Shown piece by piece: positions 6,915-13,019 of a stretch of DNA of 55,871 bases. The DNA is from an archaeon. Its GTDB lineage: Archaea > Iainarchaeota > Iainarchaeia > CSSED10-239. The translations under genes were made by a program, and so were the position numbers. Position 1 is the first letter of the stretch. Every line of letters begins with the position of its first letter. The stretch is from assembly GCA_029563035.1 (NCBI GenBank), contig JAKQTP010000108.1, positions 1 through 55,871 of the forward strand, written 5' to 3'. Under the pieces are notes generated by a model. It worked only from the letters and a program-made list of their open reading frames with translations. It had not been told where the DNA came from and ran no database searches.

Positions 6915-8069
6915 ATGGGGTATAACTATATAACTATAATTCCATTGATAGGTGGAATGACTCTTGGAAATATAAAAGCTACAAAAGTAAAACCAAAGTG
7001 TTTATTATCATATTCTATTTTTTCCAATAATGACAATCATTTAGTTAAATACCTTAAGAACGTTCCTTATTATTTACTAGATGAAAAGAAATATTCTTTC
7101 AAAGAAAAAATTGACTTTGTATCTTCTGTATGTCCTTGTGCAGGTTTAAGTATGTTAAACTCTTCTAAAGATAATGGAGAAAAAAGTAGAGGGGAAGAAG
7201 CAATTCAAAATCAATGGATGTATAAAACTGCTTCTTATGTTCTTTCTACTATAAAACCAAGAGTAATGTTTGGAGAAAACGCACCTAACTTATTTACAGA
7301 CGCTGGAAAAGCTGTTAGAGAAAAATTACAAAGAATTGGAAAAGCTAATGGGTATACTTTTCTTGTAATTAAAACTAGCACTTTAAATCATGGAGTACCT
7401 CAAAATAGAGTAAGAACTTTTTATTTCTTTTTTGAGGGTAATAAAATTCCAAAACCAAAACAAATAAAAAAACACTATACTAAGCTTGATGAATTTCTAA
7501 GTGTAAAAAATTACTCGTCATTAAAGCACTTTGATGATTTTATTGTTAAAGATACACTAAAAGAAAATGGCTATTACTTATATGCACTAAAAGAACTTGG
7601 AAAAAATTATAGAGAAATAATTCTTGAAGGCAAAAATACAAATTCAATTCTTGCTTACTGTGTAAAGAAAAAAAATCTTTCTACTTTGAAAAAATACTTA
7701 AATGATAACGAGTTAAGAAGATTCAAAAGAATACTTTCTAAATTAGATGATGGACTTGGTTATTGGAATCCTTCTCCAATCATAGTATCAGATTACACAA
7801 ATGCAATTATCGGAAAGAATTGTAGAATAATTCATCCTATTGAAGAAAGATATTTAAGTGTTAGAGATACTATGATATTAATGTCTTTGCCAAATGATTT
7901 TAAACTTCAAAGTGAAGATTTTCATCATGTTTTTCAAAATGTTCCTGTAAATACAGCTGCAGATTATACTAATTTTGTTTTAGATTTTCTTAATAACAAG
8001 ATAGAATTACTTGACGAAAGTTATCTACTTTACAATAATATTAATGACACTTTAAAGAAAGGAGAATAA
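6915..8069 (+). CDS. C5-cytosine DNA methyltransferase
   Basis: This protein of 384 residues carries the conserved C5-methyltransferase motifs in order: a degenerate motif I (IPLIGGMTLGNIKA, 9-22), catalytic Pro-Cys in VCPCAGLSM (72-80), ENAPN (121-125), QNRVR (163-167), a target-recognition region around 200-290, then RYLSVRDTMILMSLP and VFQNVPVNTA as motifs IX and X. Such enzymes methylate cytosine in a defined DNA site with S-adenosylmethionine. Motif I lacks the usual FxGxG, so cofactor binding may differ. In a phage that probably makes hydroxymethylcytosine, a C5 enzyme is unexpected; it could act on host-type cytosine for restriction evasion or have a modified activity. Confidence 0.8.
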   Translation: MGYNYITIIPLIGGMTLGNIKATKVKPKCLLSYSIFSNNDNHLVKYLKNVPYYLLDEKKYSFKEKIDFVSSVCPCAGLSMLNSSKDNGEKSRGEEAIQNQWMYKTASYVLSTIKPRVMFGENAPNLFTDAGKAVREKLQRIGKANGYTFLVIKTSTLNHGVPQNRVRTFYFFFEGNKIPKPKQIKKHYTKLDEFLSVKNYSSLKHFDDFIVKDTLKENGYYLYALKELGKNYREIILEGKNTNSILAYCVKKKNLSTLKKYLNDNELRRFKRILSKLDDGLGYWNPSPIIVSDYTNAIIGKNCRIIHPIEERYLSVRDTMILMSLPNDFKLQSEDFHHVFQNVPVNTAADYTNFVLDFLNNKIELLDESYLLYNNINDTLKKGE

Positions 8070-8070
8070 A

Positions 8071-8304
8071 ATGAAACTAAAAAATAATGAGCTAACTGAA
8101 GAACAAATAATAATATTGACAAAGTTTTCCTTACGCCAAAAAAAGCTTAACGAGTCTATTTCTGAATTTTTTAACTCTTTTTCAGAAGTTCCAGATGAAG
8201 AAGAAAATATATTTGTAGAAAAATTTACAAACGTATTAGATATCATCAAAGAAGCAGAAGAAAAAATAAAAGCTTGTTTTTACAAGAAAAAAGAAGGGGA
8301 ATAA
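8071..8304 (+). CDS. Small helical protein, unknown
   Basis: This encodes 77 residues starting MKLKNNELTE, with a helical, Glu- and Lys-rich composition and one late Cys. The ATG lies one base after the methyltransferase stop and follows AAAGGAG. It sits between a DNA methyltransferase and a DnaQ-like exonuclease. I do not recognise a family. Confidence 0.55.
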   Translation: MKLKNNELTEEQIIILTKFSLRQKKLNESISEFFNSFSEVPDEEENIFVEKFTNVLDIIKEAEEKIKACFYKKKEGE

Positions 8305-8306
8305 TA

Positions 8307-9017
8307 ATGATTATTTTTGTAGACACAGAAACAACTGGATTAGATAAAGAAAAAGATGATATAATTCAGATTGCGGTTATTGCGTATGAGTATAATGAAG
8401 ATAATAATTGCTTAGAGGAAGAAGAAATTAGAACAAAGTCTTTTTGTAAAAATAGTGATATTCCTATTTCTTTTGATGCTATGGCTACACATAATATCTT
8501 AGAAAAACATATCAAAAATGCTCCGCATATTACTTCTTCATCTTCTTATCAAACTCTACTTTTTCATAATTTTTCTCATAATTTCATAGTAGCTCATAAT
8601 GCTCAATTTGATGTAGGAATGATTGAAAAATATCTTAAGTTGAATTATAAAATTATTGATACATTAAAAGTTGCTAAATTTCATTTTAAAAGACCTTGCT
8701 CACTTCAATATTTAAAGCATAGAATGGGCTTCAGTGAAAAATATGAAGAAACTATTTTTCATGACGCATTAAGTGATACTTCTCTACTTGTAGATATTTT
8801 TAAAGAATTTTTGAAGTCTTATACTCCAGAAAAAATGATTAGTGTTTGCAATAGCCCTTGTGAATTGGAAAATTTACCCCTTGGAAAATATAGAGGTAAA
8901 TCATTTCAAGAAGTTTTTGAAGAAGATCCAAACTATATTGTGTGGATGGCAAAAAATATAGACGATGAAGATTGTAAATTTACTGCAGCTAAGTTGCTTA
9001 AGGAGAAGTACTCTTGA
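8307..9017 (+). CDS. DnaQ-like 3'-5' exonuclease with exodeoxyribonuclease X-like C-terminus
   Basis: This protein of 236 residues opens with the DEDD exonuclease motif FVDTETTGLD, followed by FIVAHNAQFDVGM (motif II) and FHDALSDTSLL (motif III with the catalytic His). The C-terminal LPLGKYRGKSFQEVFEEDP matches the small DUF3820-type module seen in exonuclease X-like proteins. It probably removes nucleotides from DNA 3' ends, as proofreading or host DNA turnover. The ATG at 8307 was preferred to an upstream in-frame ATG at 8274 because AAGAAGGGG lies just before it and motif I then sits at the N-terminus. Confidence 0.8.
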   Translation: MIIFVDTETTGLDKEKDDIIQIAVIAYEYNEDNNCLEEEEIRTKSFCKNSDIPISFDAMATHNILEKHIKNAPHITSSSSYQTLLFHNFSHNFIVAHNAQFDVGMIEKYLKLNYKIIDTLKVAKFHFKRPCSLQYLKHRMGFSEKYEETIFHDALSDTSLLVDIFKEFLKSYTPEKMISVCNSPCELENLPLGKYRGKSFQEVFEEDPNYIVWMAKNIDDEDCKFTAAKLLKEKYS

Positions 9018-9274
9018 AGAAAATAGATTTTTTTGATATATTACCGCCACATTTCAATTCTTGGAATGACTTGAGAGAAAAATACATTGATAAAATTGAA
9101 AAAGAAGAGTCTATAGAATTAAAGTCTAAATCTATAGATGACTCTGAACATACATATTATATTAATTGTGTAACTATTCAAAAAAATTCTTTAAGAGAAT
9201 TACGAGAAGACGTAGAAATAATTTTAGAAATTGTGAAAGAAATTAATGAACAACTAGAAAGGAGTCAGATATGA
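9014..9274 (+). CDS. Small coiled-coil protein, unknown
   Basis: This encodes 86 residues with a TTG start overlapping the exonuclease stop and AAGGAG about eight bases upstream. The protein is acidic, with a C-terminal helix (LREDVEIILEIVKEINEQL) showing heptad-like spacing. It overlaps the GroES gene by four bases. Function not recognised. Confidence 0.5.
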   Translation: MKKIDFFDILPPHFNSWNDLREKYIDKIEKEESIELKSKSIDDSEHTYYINCVTIQKNSLRELREDVEIILEIVKEINEQLERSQI

Positions 9275-9567
9275 CAAAAATCGTAATCCCTGTAGAAGAC
9301 CGTGTCTTAGTTAAATTGAAAATTGAGGAAGAAAAAACTAAAAGTGGTTTGTTTATTCCAGATGTTTCTAGAGAAAAAACTCAAATTGGCATTGTAGAAA
9401 GAATTGGTTCTGGAGAAGAAATTTCAAAACTTAATCTTCAACCTGAAATGGAAATAATTATTTCTAAGTTTTCAGGTACAGGAATTAAGATTAATTCTTT
9501 TGAAGACGCTGAATATTTAATTGTTCGTTATGAAGATATTATTGGAGTAATTCAAGAACAAAATTAA
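9271..9567 (+). CDS. GroES-like co-chaperonin
   Basis: This protein of 98 residues matches the GroES fold along its whole length: VEDRVLVKLKIEEEKTKSGLFIP at the N-terminus, then a middle segment with GIVERIGSGEE, and a C-terminal YLIVRYEDIIGVI, where GroES has a glycine- and valine-rich close ending in IxAVI. Phage co-chaperonins such as T4 gp31 replace host GroES to fold the major capsid protein in an adapted GroEL chamber. No GroEL gene is present, so it must use the host's. The ATG follows AAAGGAG. A terminator overlaps its stop codon. Confidence 0.85.
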   Translation: MTKIVIPVEDRVLVKLKIEEEKTKSGLFIPDVSREKTQIGIVERIGSGEEISKLNLQPEMEIIISKFSGTGIKINSFEDAEYLIVRYEDIIGVIQEQN

Positions 9568-9591
9568 GCAGGACACTTCCTGCTTATTTTT
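9566..9591 (+). terminator. Intrinsic terminator after GroES gene
   Basis: AAGCAGG (9566-9572) pairs with CCTGCTT (9579-9585) over a six-base loop, followed by ATTTTTG. The stem begins within the GroES stop codon, and the -35 of the next promoter lies inside the hairpin, so termination and re-initiation are packed together. Confidence 0.75.
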
Positions 9592-9599
9592 GCAATAAT
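9572..9599 (+). promoter_or_regulatory. CAATAAT-class promoter for nucleotide-metabolism genes
   Basis: GACA (9572-9575), 16 bases, GCAATAAT (9592-9599). The next start codon is at 9620, 20 bases downstream. Its -35 overlaps the terminator hairpin of the preceding gene. Confidence 0.65.
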
Positions 9600-9619
9600 A
9601 AAATAAAGAGGAGATAACT

Positions 9620-10003
9620 ATGAATTTGAAAGGACAGTATAATTCTGATAATAAAATAATTGTTCCAAATCCATTACTAGAAAAACCCTTTTCTGTTGAA
9701 GCAAAAGAACTTATTAAAGAAACAGGTTTAAATATTCAAGGAAAAGATAAAAATTTTGACAACGTCAATAATCCACAACATTATACAGATAGACTTTATG
9801 AGGTTTTTTATGTTCTTATTGATTGGTTTAAAAATGACCCTATACTATTTACTGTTGTGAAATATCTTGCAAGAGCGGGTAAAAAGCAAAATACTATTGA
9901 AGATTTGAAAAAAGCTAAATGGTATTTAGAAAAAAGAATTTTACAAGAAGAAGGAAAGCTTGAAAATGAGGGTCTTGCAAAATTAATGAAAGAAAAAATA
10001 TAA
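9620..10003 (+). CDS. DUF3310 family protein
   Basis: This protein of 127 residues has VNNPQHYTDRLYEVFYVLIDWF followed by FTVVKYLARAGKKQNTIEDLKKAKWYLEK in its second half. This is the DUF3310 signature common in phages and often placed with nucleotide-metabolism genes. The biochemical role of the family is not settled. Here it leads the cluster with dUTPase, dCMP deaminase and dCMP hydroxymethylase candidates. The first ~50 residues are a poorly structured extension. The ATG follows AGAGGAG. Confidence 0.8.
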   Translation: MNLKGQYNSDNKIIVPNPLLEKPFSVEAKELIKETGLNIQGKDKNFDNVNNPQHYTDRLYEVFYVLIDWFKNDPILFTVVKYLARAGKKQNTIEDLKKAKWYLEKRILQEEGKLENEGLAKLMKEKI

Positions 10004-10251
10004 TGAAAGAAACGTATTCTTACTTGAAAAAACAGCTTAGAATAAAATTATTATTTAGTTTTGTATTTTTTATTATTACTTCAATATTGTTTTTAGAACA
10101 CACTGACTTAATAGTAAGAATATTGTGTTTATTTTTGTCAATAGGGTATGCAAAAAATTTATACACTATTTATGAAGATTTAAATATGCTAGAAGCTATA
10201 AAAGAAAAAATAAGAAGTGAAAAGGAGAAGATTATTGATGGAAAAAATTAA
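10003..10251 (+). CDS. Small membrane protein, unknown
   Basis: This encodes 82 residues whose ATG overlaps the stop of the DUF3310 gene by one base. Two hydrophobic helices (LLFSFVFFIITSILFL and IVRILCLFLSIGYA) are joined by a short polar turn, with charged ends: a two-pass inner-membrane protein. It overlaps the dUTPase start. It could influence the membrane or superinfection, but nothing indicates a specific role. Confidence 0.55.
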   Translation: MKETYSYLKKQLRIKLLFSFVFFIITSILFLEHTDLIVRILCLFLSIGYAKNLYTIYEDLNMLEAIKEKIRSEKEKIIDGKN

Positions 10252-10678
10252 TTTTGCAAAAGTTAGAGATGTTAAGAGTCCACTTGTTTCAACAACTGGT
10301 TCAGCAGGTATTGATTTCTTTGTGCCAAATGATTTTATTGATGTAGCTTTAATGTCTGGTGAAGACATTCTTATTCCCTCTGGGATAAAAATGAATCTTC
10401 CAGAAGGAAAAGTTTTAATTTCATTCAATAAGAGTGGGGTTTCCACAAAGAAAAAACTTATTATAGGCGCTTGTGTAATTGATTCAGACTATCAAGGAGA
10501 AATACATCTTCATCTTATAAACTATAGTAATAAAGTTGCTGAAATAAGAGCTGGTGATAAAATAGCTCAATTCATACTATTAGATTTTAATTCAGTTGAG
10601 TTATTACAAACACATGAATCTGAGTTATTTGATAAAGAAAGTCAACGTGGTTCTGGTGGTTTTGGTAGTACAAATTAA
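10238..10678 (+). CDS. dut: dUTPase
   Basis: This protein of 146 residues contains the trimeric dUTPase motifs: GSAGIDFF (motif 1), FNKSGVSTKKKL (motif 2), GACVIDSDYQGEIHLHLIN (motif 3), AGDKIAQFILL (motif 4) and RGSGGFGSTN as the C-terminal motif 5 that closes over the substrate. It hydrolyses dUTP to dUMP, keeping uracil out of phage DNA and supplying dUMP for ThyX. ATG at 10238 chosen after AAAAGGAGAAG; an upstream GTG at 10217 lies in the preceding gene. Confidence 0.93.
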   Translation: MEKINFAKVRDVKSPLVSTTGSAGIDFFVPNDFIDVALMSGEDILIPSGIKMNLPEGKVLISFNKSGVSTKKKLIIGACVIDSDYQGEIHLHLINYSNKVAEIRAGDKIAQFILLDFNSVELLQTHESELFDKESQRGSGGFGSTN

Positions 10679-10682
10679 ATAA

Positions 10683-10713
10683 TACAAAAAGCATAGCTTT
10701 TAGCAATAATATA
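10683..10713 (+). promoter_or_regulatory. CAATAAT-class promoter
   Basis: TACA (10683-10686), 16 bases, GCAATAAT (10703-10710). A small hairpin, AAAAGC-ATA-GCTTTT, fills the spacer and may terminate the upstream message. The downstream ATG is at 10731. Confidence 0.6.
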
Positions 10714-10730
10714 AATAAAGGAGGATTTAT

Positions 10731-11147
10731 ATGGAAAGCATAACAAAAGATATAGAAAAAAATCTTTCAAACGCAGAAAAATGTGAAGGCTATGCTCTTG
10801 TATTAGATTCTAAAAGTACTATTTCTTTAAGCAAATTAGAGAATTCTTTTCCGGTAAGAGTTGCAAATATTTTAAAAAATTATTTTAAAATAGTTCATGT
10901 TGGCAACGATGAATTTTTTAGAAGCATTAATGATGTAGTATATATTCCAACTTTGTTGGGATTTAATTTAGCACATCATTATTCTAAAATTTTTATTTTA
11001 AACGATGTTAGAGCTAAAACAAACAAAAAAGAATTTACGCTTATTGACAATCTTTCTTTAAGAGAAAATTTACCAGTAGTAAAAATAAATTCTCTAGTAG
11101 AATTTAAAGAATACATGGAGAAAAATTATGCGTTTTCGAATGAGTAA
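10731..11147 (+). CDS. Hypothetical protein in nucleotide cluster
   Basis: This encodes 138 residues starting MESITKDIEK with an AAGGAGG SD. It has an alternating alpha/beta look: YALVLDS, YFKIVHVGN, VVYIPTLLGF, KIFILNDV and LPVVKIN could be strands of a Rossmann-like sheet. It overlaps the deaminase gene by 20 bases, so it is coupled to it. I do not recognise a family. A role in nucleotide handling is inferred only from position. Confidence 0.55.
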   Translation: MESITKDIEKNLSNAEKCEGYALVLDSKSTISLSKLENSFPVRVANILKNYFKIVHVGNDEFFRSINDVVYIPTLLGFNLAHHYSKIFILNDVRAKTNKKEFTLIDNLSLRENLPVVKINSLVEFKEYMEKNYAFSNE

Positions 11148-11562
11148 AGAACAATATTTTATGAAAATAGCTATGACTGTTGCTCAGCGTTCTACTTGCT
11201 TAAGAAGAAATGTAGGAGCAGTTTTTGTAAAAGATGACAACATAGTGGCAACTGGTTATAACGGAGTTCCTATTGGCTTTAAGCATTGTGAAAATTGCGT
11301 TAGAGAAGAATCTGGAAAAGATTTACATTTATGTCATGCGGTACACGCGGAGCAAAACGCTATTGTTCAAGCTGCAAAACATGGGATTTCATTGAAAGGT
11401 TCTTTTTTGTATTGTACTACACTTCCATGTATAGAATGCGCAAGACTATTAATAAATCTAGAAATTTCTGAAGTTCATTTTTTACAAGACTATCATGGAA
11501 ATGAAACAACAAAAATGTTTAGAAATAGTGGAATACTAGTATACAAACAGGAGGGAGTATGA
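11128..11562 (+). CDS. dCMP deaminase
   Basis: This protein of 144 residues has the zinc-dependent deaminase motifs HAE (73-75, with the catalytic Glu) and PCIEC (100-104), plus a second Cys/His set (HCENCVREESGKDLHLCH) typical of dCMP deaminases of the T4 cd type that bind an additional zinc. It converts dCMP to dUMP for thymidylate synthesis. It competes for dCMP with the hydroxymethylase candidate two genes on, so the pair would balance dTMP against hydroxymethyl-dCMP. Confidence 0.9.
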   Translation: MRFRMSKEQYFMKIAMTVAQRSTCLRRNVGAVFVKDDNIVATGYNGVPIGFKHCENCVREESGKDLHLCHAVHAEQNAIVQAAKHGISLKGSFLYCTTLPCIECARLLINLEISEVHFLQDYHGNETTKMFRNSGILVYKQEGV

Positions 11563-12158
11563 TTATAGGATTCTCTGGTGCATCACATAGTGGAAAATCT
11601 ACTATTATGAGAGCTCTTATAGAAAAAAATAAAGATTTTGTTCTTATTGAAGAGCCGATACGAAAAATGATTAAAGATATAAATGAACTTAGAAAAAACC
11701 CATCAATGAATTTAGAAGTTCAAGAAAAAATATTTAAAGACAGATTGAGTAAAATTTTTGAATCAAAAAAGCACACAGTTTACTTAAGTGATAGAACTTT
11801 AGTAGATTGCTTTTTTTATTTCACAAATTATATAAATCATACGCAACTTTCTGATTCTTTGAAAAAAGACTACTTTAATTTATTACATAAATTTATAGAC
11901 ACTTTGAATGCTTATGATAAATTGTATGATTTAACTTGTTTGTTTAAAAGTATTAAGCCAACAGAAGAACAAGAATTGATAAGAGATTACAATTTAGAAA
12001 TGATACAAGAACATGAAGAGTTTTCAATTATCAATTTAACTAAAAGCTTGTCTAAAAAAATTATGCTTTTTGATTTGAATAAAACAAGTAAAGAAGAAGT
12101 TGTATCTCTAATAGAAATTTACATAATGAAATCACAATATTCTGGATTAATAGGATAG
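11559..12158 (+). CDS. P-loop nucleotide kinase-like protein
   Basis: This 199-residue protein has Walker A GASHSGKST at 7-15, then LIEEPIRKMI and YLSDRTLVDCFFYF, the pattern of AAA_28/NadR-type ATPases and deoxynucleotide kinases. It starts within the last codons of the dCMP deaminase gene and is followed by the dCMP hydroxymethylase candidate. By analogy with T4 gp1, a likely task is to phosphorylate modified deoxynucleoside monophosphate so that it can enter DNA. That substrate is inference from context. Confidence 0.65.
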   Translation: MIIGFSGASHSGKSTIMRALIEKNKDFVLIEEPIRKMIKDINELRKNPSMNLEVQEKIFKDRLSKIFESKKHTVYLSDRTLVDCFFYFTNYINHTQLSDSLKKDYFNLLHKFIDTLNAYDKLYDLTCLFKSIKPTEEQELIRDYNLEMIQEHEEFSIINLTKSLSKKIMLFDLNKTSKEEVVSLIEIYIMKSQYSGLIG

Positions 12159-12165
12159 AATAAGT

Positions 12166-13008
12166 ATGATTGAAAGTAATACTTTTGCTTCTCTTTACTC
12201 AAACTTATTGCTGTGTTTCAATAATCATAATTATTTTCAAGAGTTGGAATTTAACGAAGTAAAAATAAGAGATTTCAAAGTAATTGAAACTATAAATGCA
12301 AATTTGTGTATAAGACGTACTACAGAAGAATTTTTTTCTATGAATAGCAGACCAAACATTTTAAAATATCTTTGTGCAGAAACGTGCTGGTATTTTGGTG
12401 GTTCTACTTCTTTAGAGTTTATTTCTAAATATTCAAAATTTTGGCTAAAATTGCAACCTATTCATAGTTATTATGGAGCTTTAATATTTAAAGAAGAAAA
12501 TATTTTTGGAAATACGCAATATTTTTGGGCTATTAATTCTTTAATAAAAGACAAGAATTCAAGACAAGCTATTATGCATTTCAATAATTCTTCTCATCAA
12601 TTCTTTGAGAACAAAGATTTTGTTTGCACAATGTATTTACAATTATTCATAAGAAACAATAAACTTATTCTTATTTCAAATATGCGGTCTCAAGACTTAA
12701 TAAAAGGAATGACTTATGACATTCCATTTTTTATATTAGTTCAAAAAGAAGCTTTCAAAGTTTTAAAGTATTGGTACCCAGAATTGATTCTTGGAGAACT
12801 ATACCACAATGTTGGGTCATTACATGTTTATGAATCTGATTTTAAATTGCTAGATACTATGGCTAATGATGATAGCATAAAAGAATTTAAGTTACCAGAA
12901 AGCAACACTTCTTTAATACTGCACGAAGGTTTTATAAAATACATAGAAGAAAACAAGAAAGAATTGTGCCAAGATAAATTAGTCAATTTTGTATTAGAAA
13001 ATATTTAA
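12166..13008 (+). CDS. dCMP hydroxymethylase-like, ThyA family
   Basis: This 280-residue protein belongs to the thymidylate synthase fold. Catalytic Cys154, Arg174-Ser175, Asp177, His220 and Tyr222 match E. coli ThyA C146, R166-S167, D169, H207 and Y209; the first four share one offset. The residue equivalent to ThyA N177, which selects dUMP, is Asp185 (in GMTYDIPFF). T4 dCMP hydroxymethylase has Asp at this site to bind cytosine. The predicted reaction is dCMP plus methylene-tetrahydrofolate to 5-hydroxymethyl-dCMP. The phage separately encodes ThyX for dTMP, so this protein is not needed as a thymidylate synthase. It lies in the deaminase/kinase cluster. Confidence 0.8.
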   Translation: MIESNTFASLYSNLLLCFNNHNYFQELEFNEVKIRDFKVIETINANLCIRRTTEEFFSMNSRPNILKYLCAETCWYFGGSTSLEFISKYSKFWLKLQPIHSYYGALIFKEENIFGNTQYFWAINSLIKDKNSRQAIMHFNNSSHQFFENKDFVCTMYLQLFIRNNKLILISNMRSQDLIKGMTYDIPFFILVQKEAFKVLKYWYPELILGELYHNVGSLHVYESDFKLLDTMANDDSIKEFKLPESNTSLILHEGFIKYIEENKKELCQDKLVNFVLENI

Positions 13009-13019
13009 CAGCTAGGAGA

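Noticed and set aside
12166..13008. Ordinary thymidylate synthase ThyA
   Set aside because: The dUMP-selecting Asn is replaced by Asp185 and the phage already has ThyX; dCMP hydroxymethylase fits better.
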